From: JBOGVZ01 sp050692985
Lineage (GTDB): Bacteria > Actinomycetota > UBA4738 > CALAEC01
Reading direction: 5' to 3'
Assembly (NCBI GenBank): GCA_050692985.1
Contig: JBOGVZ010000057.1
Coordinates: 1 to 64,000 of the forward strand
Length of the DNA stretch: 64,000 bases
The position numbers and the translations under genes are program-made. This document shows positions 50,410 to 59,024 of this stretch, piece by piece. Position 1 is the stretch's first letter; the number at the start of each line of letters is the position of its first letter. The notes under the pieces were generated by a model. It saw only the letters and a program-made list of their open reading frames with translations. It was not told the origin of the DNA and ran no database searches.

Positions 50410-51506
50410 CCGCCCGGGACGACGGCCGCAACATCGACCCCGAGGTGGGGATCCTGGAGGGCGAGGCCTCGGGGCAGGCGGTCCCCGAGGCCCGGGACGC
50501 CGCCGAAGGGGCGGCCCCGTTCGAGGTGTGGGATCGCGAGCCCACGCGGGACGGCCGCGACACCACCTACTACGACCGGCCGGTCCTGAAGGAGCCGGTG
50601 TGGATCTGGGCGGTCCCCGCCTACTTCTACCTCGGCGGGACCGCAGGAGCGGCGTCGGTGCTGGGGTCCGCGGCCCAGGCCCGCGACCGGGACCGGCTGG
50701 CCGGGCTGGTGAGGCGGTGCCGGTGGCTGTCGGCGGTCGGGGTCGCCGCCGGCACGGCGCTCCTCGTCCACGACCTGGGACGCCCGGCCCGGTTCCTCAA
50801 CATGCTGCGGGTGTTCCGCCCCACCTCGCCACTCAACGTGGGCTCGTGGGTCCTGGCCACCGCCGCGCCGGCCACCGGCGCCGCGGCCCTGCTGTCGGGC
50901 CGCCGGGACGGGGTCCTCAAGGGCGTGGGCGACGCCGCGGGGCACGCGGCCGGCGTGCTGGGCCTGCCGATGTCCGGCTACACCGCGGTCCTCCTGGCGA
51001 ACACCGCGGTCCCGGCGTGGCAGGGGGCCGGCCGGGCGCTCCCGGCCCTGTTCGTGGCGTCGTCGGTGTCCGGCGCGGCATCCCTCCTCGAGCTCATGGA
51101 CCTCACGGAGGACGAGGAGAAGGTCGTGGGTCGGTTCGGGGTCGCGGGCAAGGTCGCGGAGGTTGCCGCGATGTCGGCGGTCGAGCGAGAGACCGGTCGC
51201 GTGGAGCGGGTGGCCCGCCCGCTCCGGGAGGGCCTGTCGGCAACGCTGTGGAAGGCGGCCAGGGCCATGACCGCGGGAAGCCTGGCCCTGTCCCTCCTGC
51301 CCGGCAGGTCGAAGGGGAAGCGAGTGGCCTCCGGCATCCTGGGCACCGCGGGCGCCGTGGCCCTGCGGTTCGCCGTGTGGCACGCGGGCAGGGTCTCCAG
51401 CCGGGACCCCCGGGCCACCTTCCAGCAGCAACGAGCCGGCCTCGGTGCGGCCGAGGCCACCGGCACGCCCGCCGTGACCGGTCCCGGGGATCGTCGGGCC
51501 CTCTGA
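50406..51506 (+). CDS. NrfD/PsrC-like membrane subunit of formate dehydrogenase
   Basis: The 366-residue protein has a soluble N-terminus and about eight helices with the NrfD motifs 'VWIWAVPAYFYLGGTAGAASVLG', 'ALLVHDLGRPARFLNMLRVFRPTSPLNVGSW' (in parts) and 'GLPMSGYTAVLLANTAVPAW'. Polysulfide-reductase-type subunits move electrons between quinone and the Fe-S chain without haem, replacing the cytochrome b subunit of E. coli FDH-N. GTG 50406 overlaps the beta stop. The complex probably reduces menaquinone with electrons from formate. Confidence 0.88.
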   Translation: MTARDDGRNIDPEVGILEGEASGQAVPEARDAAEGAAPFEVWDREPTRDGRDTTYYDRPVLKEPVWIWAVPAYFYLGGTAGAASVLGSAAQARDRDRLAGLVRRCRWLSAVGVAAGTALLVHDLGRPARFLNMLRVFRPTSPLNVGSWVLATAAPATGAAALLSGRRDGVLKGVGDAAGHAAGVLGLPMSGYTAVLLANTAVPAWQGAGRALPALFVASSVSGAASLLELMDLTEDEEKVVGRFGVAGKVAEVAAMSAVERETGRVERVARPLREGLSATLWKAARAMTAGSLALSLLPGRSKGKRVASGILGTAGAVALRFAVWHAGRVSSRDPRATFQQQRAGLGAAEATGTPAVTGPGDRRAL

Positions 51507-51547
51507 GCTCGGTCGGCGCTTCGATCCGCCTCGCCCGGTAGGAACAG

Positions 51548-51692
51548 GTGGGGAACACGGCGAGCGCACGGGAGGAACCTGGAGGACCGCACCCGCCAGG
51601 ACCTCTACGACGTGGCCAAGCGGCGGGGCATCCAGGGCCGTTCGAAGATGGGGAAGTGGGACCTGATCAAGGCCATCCGCAAGGCCGGCTAG
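51548..51692 (+). CDS. Small Rho N-terminal-like protein, apparent frameshift
   Basis: The 3' part encodes 'RTRQDLYDVAKRRGIQGRSKMGKWDLIKAIRKAG', a Rho N-terminal/SAP-like helix pair ('GRSKM' is diagnostic) found in small actinobacterial proteins. That frame has no ATG, GTG or TTG, only CTG 51579. The upstream frame from GTG 51548 (AGGA five bases before) reads MGNTASAREE. Removing one C near 51578 joins the two into a smooth 47-residue protein. So it is either a CTG-started peptide or a gene with a one-base insertion. Role unknown; RNA or DNA binding is likely. Confidence 0.55.
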
Positions 51693-51698
51693 CCGCCC

Positions 51699-52811
51699 CT
51701 ACCGGGGGGCCACGGTCAGCGGCAGGGTCTTGCCGACCTTGGTCCTGGTCCGCTTGACCAGGTCGCCGGCGATCCCCCGCAGGGCCTCCCCGGCGGGGGA
51801 ATCCGGGTCGGACACCACGATGGGGGTGCCGGTGTCGGAGCCCTCGCGCAGCGAGACCTGCATGGGGACCTGGCCCACGAACGGCACCCCCAGGGCCTCG
51901 GCGGTCTTCTGGCCGCCGCCGGTCCCGAACACGTCGGTGAGCTCGCCGCAGTGGGGGCACACGAACCCGGCCATGTTCTCCACGACCCCCAGGAGCCTCA
52001 GCTTGACGTTGGGGTGCTGGGCCATCCGCCCGGCCCGCTCGGCCACCTTGCTGGCCGCGTCCTGGGGGGTGGTGACCACCAGCATCGACCCGCTGGGCAG
52101 GAACGAGGCCAGGGACAGCGACACGTCGCCGGTGCCGGGGGGCATGTCGATCAGCAGGACGTCGAGGTCGCCCCAGTAGACGTCGCCGATGAACTGCTGG
52201 AGGGCCTTGTGGAGCATTGGGCCCCGCCAGATCACCGGCTGGGCGTCGGGCACGAAGAACCCCATCGAGATCACCCGGACCCCGTGGGCCTCGAGGGGAA
52301 GCATCATGTTGTTGAAGGCCACCGGCCGGCCCGACACGCCCATCATCCGGGGGATCGAGAACCCCCACACATCGGCGTCCAGGACGCCCACGCGCTGGCC
52401 CTCGGCGGCCATGGCCACGGCCAGGTTCGCGGTAACGCTGGACTTGCCCACGCCCCCTTTCCCGGACGCCACCGCGATGATCTCGGTGTCACCCTCGGTG
52501 AAGAACGTCTGCTCGGCGGGGGCGCCACCACGGAGCTGGTGAACCAGGCCCTCGCGCTGCTCCCCGCTCATCTCCCCCAGGGCCACCTCGACGCTCCGCA
52601 CGCCCTCCAGGGGCTGGACGGCGTTCGTCACGTCGGCGTTGATGCGGTCCTTCAACGGGCACCCGGCCACGGTCAGCAGGACCTCGACCCGGACGTCGCC
52701 GTCCGGGCTGACCTGGATGTCCTTGAGCATGCCGATGTCCTCGATCGGCTTGTGGATCTCGGGGTCCAGGACGCTCCTGAGCGCCTGGCGTACCTGTTCC
52801 TGGGTGACCAA
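51699..52811 (-). CDS. mrp: Mrp/NBP35-family Fe-S cluster carrier ATPase
   Basis: The 370-residue P-loop ATPase has an N-terminal MIP18/DUF59 domain ('ALRSVLDPEIHKPIEDIGMLKDI', 'LTVAGCPLKDRI'), then the Walker-A deviant 'VASGKGGVGKSSVTANLA', 'DADVWGFSIPRMMG', 'IDMPPGTGDVSLSL' and the cluster-binding CxxC in 'FVCPHCGELTD'. It carries [4Fe-4S] clusters to apo-proteins such as the upstream formate dehydrogenase. TTG 52811 with AGAGGGA upstream is the best start. It is divergent from the SufR-like regulator. Confidence 0.92.
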   Translation of the reverse strand: MVTQEQVRQALRSVLDPEIHKPIEDIGMLKDIQVSPDGDVRVEVLLTVAGCPLKDRINADVTNAVQPLEGVRSVEVALGEMSGEQREGLVHQLRGGAPAEQTFFTEGDTEIIAVASGKGGVGKSSVTANLAVAMAAEGQRVGVLDADVWGFSIPRMMGVSGRPVAFNNMMLPLEAHGVRVISMGFFVPDAQPVIWRGPMLHKALQQFIGDVYWGDLDVLLIDMPPGTGDVSLSLASFLPSGSMLVVTTPQDAASKVAERAGRMAQHPNVKLRLLGVVENMAGFVCPHCGELTDVFGTGGGQKTAEALGVPFVGQVPMQVSLREGSDTGTPIVVSDPDSPAGEALRGIAGDLVKRTRTKVGKTLPLTVAPR

Positions 52812-52868
52812 CGGAGGTCCCTCTCTTCCTGAAGGCTCCAGCGGCCCCGCTCGACCGCCTGCCCCTCC

Positions 52869-52897
52869 ATAATATCCCTGATTCGAACGGTGGATAT
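52869..52897. promoter_or_regulatory. Divergent promoter region with ATATCC/GGATAT inverted repeat
   Basis: ATATCC (52872-52877) and GGATAT (52892-52897) form a 6-bp inverted repeat with a 14-bp spacer between mrp and the SufR-like gene. On the minus strand TATTAT (52869-52874) is a good -10 for mrp, and GGATATAGG gives a possible plus-strand -10. The AT-rich arms stand out in this GC-rich sequence and are a candidate operator. Confidence 0.45.
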
Positions 52898-52922
52898 AGG
52901 CGAAATCTGAGAAGGGACGCGG

Positions 52923-53615
52923 GTGGCCGCCAAATCGCTGGAGATCCACAAGGCCCTGGCCGACGATACCCGCTTCCGGCTGTACCGGCACCTGCGCCTG
53001 GTGGGCCGCCCGGTGTCGGTCCGGGAGATGTCCGGGCGGCTGTCGCTGCACCCGAACACCCTTCGCCCCCACCTCCGGCGCCTGGAGGAGGCCGGGCTGG
53101 TGGCCCACCAGGTCCGCAAGACGCCCGGGGTGGGGCGCCCCCAGACCCTGTACCGTTCGGTGGAGCCCGTGGGCGAGGAGGGACGGGACTTCCGCCTGCT
53201 GGCCGAGATGCTGTGCGGGCTCCTGCACACGAAGCGGGACATCGAGCGGGCCACCCAGCTCGCCCGGGAGTGGGGCAGCTACCTGGTGACCCAGGGGGGT
53301 CCCAAGCCGGGGGTGCGCCTGCCGGCCCGCCAGAACCTTGCCGCCCTCCAGGAGGCCATGGACCGGGCCGGGTTCGAGCCGAGGTTCCGGCGCGACCGGG
53401 GGACCGTGGAGGTCACGCTGCGGGACTGCCCGTTCCGCGACCTGGCCGACGAATACCGCGACCTGGTCTGCTCGCTGCACCGCGGCCTGGTCGAAGGCAT
53501 GCTCGGCGGCCTCAAGCCGGGGATGGCCGTGCGGGAGTTCCGGCCGTTCGCCGAGCGCGGCGTGTGTCGCCTGGTGGCCGGACCTTCCCAGGGATCCGGG
53601 GACGGCTCCGGGTGA
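52923..53615 (+). CDS. SufR-like helix-turn-helix regulator
   Basis: The 230-residue protein has an N-terminal winged helix ('IHKALADDTRFRLYRHLRLVGRPVSVREMSGRL', 'NTLRPHLRRLEEAGLVAHQVRKTPGVGRPQTLY', in parts) and a C-terminal domain with conserved Cys residues ('LRDCPFRDLADEYRDLVCSLHRGL', 'GVCRLV'), the arrangement of SufR, which senses Fe-S clusters. Divergence from mrp suggests it controls Fe-S genes. GTG 52923 is the likely start (GAAGGGACGC upstream). The cluster-ligand assignment is by analogy. Confidence 0.72.
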   Translation: MAAKSLEIHKALADDTRFRLYRHLRLVGRPVSVREMSGRLSLHPNTLRPHLRRLEEAGLVAHQVRKTPGVGRPQTLYRSVEPVGEEGRDFRLLAEMLCGLLHTKRDIERATQLAREWGSYLVTQGGPKPGVRLPARQNLAALQEAMDRAGFEPRFRRDRGTVEVTLRDCPFRDLADEYRDLVCSLHRGLVEGMLGGLKPGMAVREFRPFAERGVCRLVAGPSQGSGDGSG

Positions 53616-53664
53616 CAATCCGAGCACCCGCGTCCTCCGTATCACCTCCCAGGGAGGCTGGTCC

Positions 53665-54228
53665 ATGAGCGACCCGCCTGGGGGTCCCCTCACGCCGCAG
53701 GCGGAACAGGAGTTGATGCGACGGTTGAGCGGTGGCGACCAGGAAGCGGTCCGCGCGCTCTACGCGCGGTTCGGCCGTCCGGTGTTCGGGATGGGGCTGC
53801 GGATGCTGGGCAGCCCCCAGTCCGCCGAAGAGCTGACCCAGGACGTGTTCCTGGCGGCGTGGCGGAAGGCCGGCCGGTACGACCCCACCAGGGGCCGGTT
53901 GTCCACGTGGCTCATGACGATCGCCCACAACCTGGCGGTGGATCGCATCCGTCGTGAGGCGGCGCGCCAGGCCAGGGCGAGGGCCGTCCTCGAGGAGGCG
54001 GCCGAGCTCGCGGTCAGCGAGGAGGAGGCGCTCCTGGACCGTGACTCCGTGCGGCGCGTCTTCCTGGGCCTGTCGGCGGCCGAGCGGAGGCTGCTCCATC
54101 AGTCGTACTTCCGGGGATGGACCGCCCGGGAGATCGCCGAGGCCGACGGGATCCCGCTCGGAACCGTGAAGACCCGGCTGCGCACGACGCTCATGAAGCT
54201 CCGGCGGATCCACGGGAAGGACCTGTGA
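53665..54228 (+). CDS. ECF RNA polymerase sigma factor
   Basis: The 187-residue protein has sigma-2 ('ALYARFGRPVFGMGLRMLGSPQSAEELTQDVFLAAWRKAGRYDP', in parts; 'DVFLAAW' is diagnostic) and sigma-4 ('LSAAERRLLHQSYFRGWTAREIAEADGIPLGTVKTRLRTTLMKLR'). It resembles SigK-type ECF factors paired with RskA. ATG 53665 follows GGGAGG. It is coupled to the anti-sigma gene by a one-base overlap, so release from the anti-sigma factor should control its activity. Confidence 0.93.
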   Translation: MSDPPGGPLTPQAEQELMRRLSGGDQEAVRALYARFGRPVFGMGLRMLGSPQSAEELTQDVFLAAWRKAGRYDPTRGRLSTWLMTIAHNLAVDRIRREAARQARARAVLEEAAELAVSEEEALLDRDSVRRVFLGLSAAERRLLHQSYFRGWTAREIAEADGIPLGTVKTRLRTTLMKLRRIHGKDL

Positions 54229-54932
54229 TGGAGTGCCCGGCGGTCCGAGACGTCCTTCCCGAGTTCGCCCTGGGGACGCTTGCCCTTGATCGCCGCACCG
54301 AGGTCGAACGCCACCTGGCCTGGTGTGCCGGATGCCGCAAGGAGGCCGGGCGCCTGGCCGAGGGCGTGGCCGCCGTGGCCGTGACGATGCCGGACGTGGA
54401 CCCGCCGGTGGCCCTGGAGGACCGGGTGGTGGGGGCGGTGTCGGCCAACGCCCGCCGGGCCCGGCGCCCCCGAGGAGCCGTCGTGGCCGCGGTGGTGGCC
54501 GCGGTGGTCGCCGCGGGCTCGATGGCCTGGGCGGCGTCGATGGTGGGCCGCATCGACCGGCTCGAGGACGAGCAGGCCGGCCTGGCGGTGGAACGGGTCG
54601 AGCAGGTCGTCCGCGAGCTGGGCGGCCGCGACGTGCGCTCCTCGGACCTGGTGGCCGTCCGGGGCACGGGGGAGGGCCGGGCCCTTGTGTACGACGGCAG
54701 CTCGGACTGGGTCCTGGTCGTGGCCACCGGCCTCCCCGAGGGCAACTACCGCGCGTACCTGACGGTGGGGGGCGGGCGCATGGAGATCGGTCGCATGTGG
54801 CCCCAGGGCGCCGGCGAGCTGGCGGTCGTGCGCATCTTCCCCGCGGACATCTCCGCTTTCGACGGGGTTCTGGTCGCCTCGGGCGACGAGCGCGCCGTGC
54901 TGGAGGGCACGCTGCGCACGCAGCCCGACTGA
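54228..54932 (+). CDS. RskA-like membrane anti-sigma factor
   Basis: The 234-residue protein has an N-terminal zinc-binding anti-sigma domain with 'RHLAWCAGCRKEAG' (HxxxCxxC), one membrane helix (about residues 84-104, 'VVAAVVAAVVAAGSMAWAAS') and an extracytoplasmic RskA C-terminal domain ('ALVYDGSSDWVLVVATGLPEGNYRAYL', 'VRIFPADISAFDGVLV'). It should hold the upstream sigma factor at the membrane until cleaved or modified. The inducing signal is unknown. Confidence 0.92.
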   Translation: MECPAVRDVLPEFALGTLALDRRTEVERHLAWCAGCRKEAGRLAEGVAAVAVTMPDVDPPVALEDRVVGAVSANARRARRPRGAVVAAVVAAVVAAGSMAWAASMVGRIDRLEDEQAGLAVERVEQVVRELGGRDVRSSDLVAVRGTGEGRALVYDGSSDWVLVVATGLPEGNYRAYLTVGGGRMEIGRMWPQGAGELAVVRIFPADISAFDGVLVASGDERAVLEGTLRTQPD

Positions 54933-54994
54933 GCGACGGGGCTCCCCGCGGTCGTGAAGGCCGCCCCCCGGTCGGGCCCCGGTATCATCGGGGT

Positions 54995-56344
54995 GTGGCC
55001 GGAGTGTCCGACGTCGTCGGCATCGGCCTGGCCGGGGGCCAGGGCGTCCGGGCCCGCCCCCTCACGCTGAAGGCGCCGGGGTACCTGCGATCGAAGGCGG
55101 CCATGGCGTTCCTGGGCCGCCGGATGATCCGATGGGTGGTGGCGATCCTGTCCGCCGAGGGCATCAAGAACTACTTCATCATCGCCCACGGCAAGGAGAA
55201 CCGGTACCAGATCAAGGTCCTGCTCGGCTACGGCGGGAAGTACGGCATCAACGTGCAGTACTCGCCGGTGAAGTACGACGCCCTGTCCACGGGCAGCGCC
55301 GATTCCACGCTCCGCATGCTGGACCATTGGGGGATCGAGCGGCCCAGCCTGGTGTTCCCCACGGACTCGATCATCGACTTCGACCTCGAGCCGATGTACC
55401 GGACCCACGTCGACACGGGCGCCGCGGCCACGATCGCCGCCATGACCCGCGCCCCCGCCGAGGTCGCTGAGAAGTACGGCGTCATGCTCACCGACCCCTC
55501 CGGGCGGATCCTGGAGTTCGTGGAGAAGCCGTCGCTGGCCGAGCTGCGCGAGCACTTCGAGCTCCACGACGAGCGGGAGTTCGACTCGCTGCCGCTGCTG
55601 ACGAACGCCGGGTTCTACCTGGTGGACCCCGCGCAGATGCGGCGGGCCGCCGCCGACCCCGAGCTGGCGGCGATCCGCCGGACCCGGCTGGACTTCGGCA
55701 AGGACCTCCTGCCGTGGCTGGTCGAGGCCGGGCATCACGTGCAGGCGGTCCCGGTCCGGCGGATCGGCGACCTGGGCAACGTCCGGGACTACCTCGAGAC
55801 CACCGTGGAGGTGCTGCGGGGCCGCTTCGAGTCGGTGCAGCGGCTCATGGGCCCGCCGTACGACCCGTCGGCCGGCGTGTGGATCGCCCCGGAGTCGCTG
55901 AAGCTCGCCGACGAGCGCACCGGCAAGACGCTCGAGGAGAAGATGGGCGAGGGGTCGGTGACGATCGGCCCGGCCGTTCGGATCGGCCGGTACTGCGAGA
56001 TCGGGCCGGGGGTGGTCATCACCGAGTCGAACCTCGACGACGACGTGGAGATCCGCGAGGGCGCCTACATCTCGCGGTCGAGCGTCCGGGACGGGGCCAT
56101 CATCGGGCCCGGGGCCACGATCCGGAACTCGGTGATCGGCTCGATGAGCGAGGTGCGGTCCGAGCCCGGCGACCCCACGACGATCGAGGACTACGTGGCC
56201 CTGGGCGACGAGGTCGTGGTGTACCCGGGCGTGCGGCTGGCCGGCGAGGTCAGCGTGTACCCGCGGCTGAAGATCCCGGCGGGCATCGCCGTTCCGCGGG
56301 GCACCGAGCTGACCAGCCCCGAAGAGGTCATCGATCTCCTTTGA
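54995..56344 (+). CDS. Sugar-phosphate nucleotidyltransferase with left-handed beta-helix
   Basis: The 449-residue protein pairs a nucleotidyltransferase domain ('GIGLAGGQGVRARPLTLKAPGY', 'NYFIIAHGKENRYQIK', 'LVFPTDSIIDFDLEP', 'GRILEFVEKPSLAEL') with a C-terminal hexapeptide beta-helix ('AVRIGRYCEIGPGVVI', 'DGAIIGPGATIRNSVIG'), as in GlgC-, ManC- or GlmU-like enzymes making NDP-sugars. The usual PKP motif after the P-loop is altered to 'GYLRSK', so specificity is unclear. TATCAT (54983-54988) lies six bases before GTG 54995, suggesting leaderless expression; GTG 55004 is an alternative start. Confidence 0.82.
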   Translation: MAGVSDVVGIGLAGGQGVRARPLTLKAPGYLRSKAAMAFLGRRMIRWVVAILSAEGIKNYFIIAHGKENRYQIKVLLGYGGKYGINVQYSPVKYDALSTGSADSTLRMLDHWGIERPSLVFPTDSIIDFDLEPMYRTHVDTGAAATIAAMTRAPAEVAEKYGVMLTDPSGRILEFVEKPSLAELREHFELHDEREFDSLPLLTNAGFYLVDPAQMRRAAADPELAAIRRTRLDFGKDLLPWLVEAGHHVQAVPVRRIGDLGNVRDYLETTVEVLRGRFESVQRLMGPPYDPSAGVWIAPESLKLADERTGKTLEEKMGEGSVTIGPAVRIGRYCEIGPGVVITESNLDDDVEIREGAYISRSSVRDGAIIGPGATIRNSVIGSMSEVRSEPGDPTTIEDYVALGDEVVVYPGVRLAGEVSVYPRLKIPAGIAVPRGTELTSPEEVIDLL

Positions 56345-56393
56345 CCTCCCGCTCGATGCCCACTGCCCGCCGCCCGCGCACGATCGTTGGGGG

Positions 56394-57410
56394 GTGCGGG
56401 GGTTGAGGGTGGGCCTGGCCCTTCCCCATTACGACTTCTCCTCGCCCGACGGCGGGCCGGTCTCCTGGGAGCGGCTGTCCGCCTCCGCGAAGCGGGCCGA
56501 GGTCCTGGGGTTCCACTCGGTGTGGATCTCCGACCACTTCTTCCTGTCGCTGGGACGCTACGGCGGACCGGAGGAGCCGCACGGTGCCGCCGAGCCCCTG
56601 ACCGCGCTGGCCGGTCTGGCGGTGGCCACCGAGCGGGTCCGCCTGGGGACGCTTGTGCTGAGCGCGAGCTTCCGCCACCCGGCCATCCTGGCCAAGGCCG
56701 CGGCCACCATCGACCTGCTGTCGGGCGGCCGGCTCGACCTGGGCCTGGGGGCCGGGTGGTACGAGGACGAGTATCGGGCCTTCGGCTACGACTTCGGATC
56801 CACCGGGGAGCGGTTCGAGGTCCTCGAGGAGAGCCTGGCGGTGCTCGGCCTGCTGTTCGGGGGGGAGCCGGCCACTTGGGAGGGCCGTCACTTCCGGCTC
56901 CGGGAGGCGTACTGCCGGCCGCTGCCCGTGCAGAAGCCCCGCCCTCCGCTGTGGGTCGGCGGCAAGGGTGGCCAGCGCCTGCTGGGTATAGTGGCCCGGC
57001 ACGCCGACGGATGGAACACCGTGTGGGCGTGGACGCCGGAACGGTACGGCGAGCGGGTCCGCGCGCTCGAGGTGGCCTGCGGGCGCGAGCGCCGCGATCC
57101 GGCCACCGTCCGCCGCTCCCTGGGGCTGTACACGCTGGTGGGGGAGGACGAGCGGGACCTTGTGGCCCGGTACCGGGCCCTCCAGCGGTGGACGCCGGGC
57201 GGCGCGCTCGACGGGGAGCTGCTCGACGACTGGATGGTGGACAAGCTGGTGGGCACACCCGAGCGGGTGCTGGAGCGGATGTCGAGCTTCGCGGCCCTGG
57301 GCGTGGAGGAGATGATCCTGTCGCCGGCCTCGCTCCCCTTCGCCCTCTACGACGAGTCCATGCTGGACCTGATCGCCGATGCCGTTCTCCCGGCGGCCGG
57401 GAACCTGTAG
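56394..57410 (+). CDS. LLM-class (F420-dependent) oxidoreductase
   Basis: The 338-residue protein is a luciferase-like TIM barrel: 'LRVGLALPHYDFSSP', 'AEVLGFHSVWISDHFF', 'RVRLGTLVLSASFRHPAILAKAAATIDLLSGGRLDLGLGAGW' (in parts) and 'PPLWVGGKGGQRLLGIVARHADGWNTVW'. This class in actinobacteria normally uses coenzyme F420. The substrate is unknown. GTG 56394 or TTG 56403 could be the start. The stop is two bases before the HARE-HTH gene, so the two are co-transcribed. Confidence 0.85.
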   Translation: MRGLRVGLALPHYDFSSPDGGPVSWERLSASAKRAEVLGFHSVWISDHFFLSLGRYGGPEEPHGAAEPLTALAGLAVATERVRLGTLVLSASFRHPAILAKAAATIDLLSGGRLDLGLGAGWYEDEYRAFGYDFGSTGERFEVLEESLAVLGLLFGGEPATWEGRHFRLREAYCRPLPVQKPRPPLWVGGKGGQRLLGIVARHADGWNTVWAWTPERYGERVRALEVACGRERRDPATVRRSLGLYTLVGEDERDLVARYRALQRWTPGGALDGELLDDWMVDKLVGTPERVLERMSSFAALGVEEMILSPASLPFALYDESMLDLIADAVLPAAGNL

Positions 57411-57412
57411 GG

Positions 57413-57628
57413 ATGGACTACCTGGAGGCAGCGGTCCGGGTCCTGGAGGAGCGGGGAGAGCCGCTCCACTGGACGGTGATCCAGGACATGGCCCTCCAGC
57501 GCGGGTACCTGGACCCGTTCACCCAGAAGGACATCCGCAAGCACCTGCTGGCGGCGCTGTCGGAGGCCGCCCGCCAGCCCGATGGCCCCGTGAAGAAGTC
57601 CGGCCGCGGCGTCTACGCGTTGCGCTGA
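57413..57628 (+). CDS. HARE-HTH domain protein
   Basis: The 71-residue protein is a single HB1/ASXL/restriction-endonuclease helix-turn-helix: 'DYLEAAVRVLEERGEPLHWTVIQDMALQRGYLDPFTQKDIRKHL' (in parts) ending 'VKKSGRGVYALR', the wing typical of this domain. Free-standing copies such as RpoE-delta bind DNA or RNA polymerase. ATG 57413 follows GTAGGG, two bases after the LLM stop. Its 3' end overlaps the PLP decarboxylase gene (opposite strand) by 16 bp. Confidence 0.78.
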   Translation: MDYLEAAVRVLEERGEPLHWTVIQDMALQRGYLDPFTQKDIRKHLLAALSEAARQPDGPVKKSGRGVYALR

Positions 57629-59022
57629 CCGGGACCAACCTCGCGGGCGGCGGTGCGGATGATCTCGACGGCCTCTTCGATGCGATCGCGGTGGGTGCGG
57701 TGGCTGACGATGCACGCCCGCACGGTGAACCGGCCATCGATCATCGTGCTCGACAGGAACACCCGCTTCGATGCGTTGATCCGCTCCAGCAGTGCGTGGC
57801 TGGCTTCGTCGCCGGCGCGGGAGCGGAAGGCCACCACCGTGAGCTGGGGTTCCCACGGGACCTCGAGCTCGGGGACCTGGACCAGCTCCTCGTACAGGAA
57901 CCGGGTCAGGTCCAGCTTCTCGTCCAGGGCGGCCCGGAACGCGGCGGCCCCGTGGAGCTTGAGGGGCAGCCACAGCCGGAGCCCCCGGAAGCTCCGGGAC
58001 AGCTCGGGGGAGTAGTCGGTGAAGTTGGGGATCTCCTCCTCCGCGCCCAGGTCCTGCAGGTAGTCGGCCCCGACGGTGTGGGCGTCCCGGAGCCGGGCCC
58101 CGTGACGGACCAGCAGCGCCCCGGTGCCGTACGGCAGGAACATGGCCTTGTGGGGGTCGAGGGTGACCGAGTCGGACCTCTCGATGCCCTGGAACCACCG
58201 CCGTCCCCGCTCGGTCATCTGGAACGGCCCGCCGTAGGCCCCGTCCACGTGGACCCACAGGCCCTGATCCCGGGCGATGTCGATGACGTCGGCGATGGGG
58301 TCGATGGCCCCGGTGTTCGTGGTCCCGGCGCTGGGGACCACCAGGAAGGGCCGGCGCCCGTTCTCCCGGTCCTCCTTGACCATGGCCCGCAGGGCGTCGG
58401 GCTCCATGCGGAGGGCCCCGTCGCGGGGGACGGTGCGCAGGGCCCGGGCCGGCAGGCCGGCCACCGTGGCCGCCTTGATGACCGAGGCGTGGGTCTGGTC
58501 GGTCAGGTAGGCGGTCCCCTCCAGGAAGTCCTCGCCCAGGAGGGCGTGCCGGGCGGAGACGATCGCGGACAGGATCGACAGCGAGCCGCCGGTGGTCAGC
58601 ACCCCACGGGCCTCCGCCGGGTAGCCGAACAGGTCGGCCAGCCACCGCACGGTCTGCCACTCCAGGTTGGCCAGCACCGGGGCCGGGGCCCACAGGCCCA
58701 CGAACCGGTTCACCGCCGCGGCCAGGAACTCCGCCAGGGCGGCCGCATACAGCCCTCCACCGGGGATGTACGCCAGGTACCCCGGACCGGTGGTGTTGAA
58801 CGCCTTCTCCGCGCCTCGGCCCACCACGTCCAGCAGGTCGGGGAACGGGGTCGGTCCCTCCGGCAGCGGCTCGCGGAGCTCCGCGGCCCGCTCCACCGCG
58901 CCCTCCAGGTCCGAGGCCGGCGCCCCCGGGAGGCCCTCGATGAACCCCTGGACGAAGGCCAGGGCCGCCTCCCCCATGCCCCGCATCTCCTCGGGGCCCG
59001 GCTCCAGGGGATGGGCGGGCAT
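57613..59022 (-). CDS. PLP-dependent group II amino-acid decarboxylase
   Basis: The 469-residue protein belongs to the aromatic-L-amino-acid/glutamate decarboxylase family: 'TTGGSLSILSAIVSARHALLG', 'YLTDQTHASVIKAATVAGL', 'VPSAGTTNTGAIDPIADV', 'WVHVDGAYGGPFQMT' and the PLP Lys in 'LDPHKAMFLPYGTGALLVR'. The substrate, whether tyrosine, tryptophan or another amino acid, is not evident. ATG 59022 is two bases after the HesB-like stop, so both form one unit. The upstream open frame to 59385 has no similarity and is not used. Confidence 0.88.
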   Translation of the reverse strand: MPAHPLEPGPEEMRGMGEAALAFVQGFIEGLPGAPASDLEGAVERAAELREPLPEGPTPFPDLLDVVGRGAEKAFNTTGPGYLAYIPGGGLYAAALAEFLAAAVNRFVGLWAPAPVLANLEWQTVRWLADLFGYPAEARGVLTTGGSLSILSAIVSARHALLGEDFLEGTAYLTDQTHASVIKAATVAGLPARALRTVPRDGALRMEPDALRAMVKEDRENGRRPFLVVPSAGTTNTGAIDPIADVIDIARDQGLWVHVDGAYGGPFQMTERGRRWFQGIERSDSVTLDPHKAMFLPYGTGALLVRHGARLRDAHTVGADYLQDLGAEEEIPNFTDYSPELSRSFRGLRLWLPLKLHGAAAFRAALDEKLDLTRFLYEELVQVPELEVPWEPQLTVVAFRSRAGDEASHALLERINASKRVFLSSTMIDGRFTVRACIVSHRTHRDRIEEAVEIIRTAAREVGPGQRNA

Positions 59023-59024
59023 GC

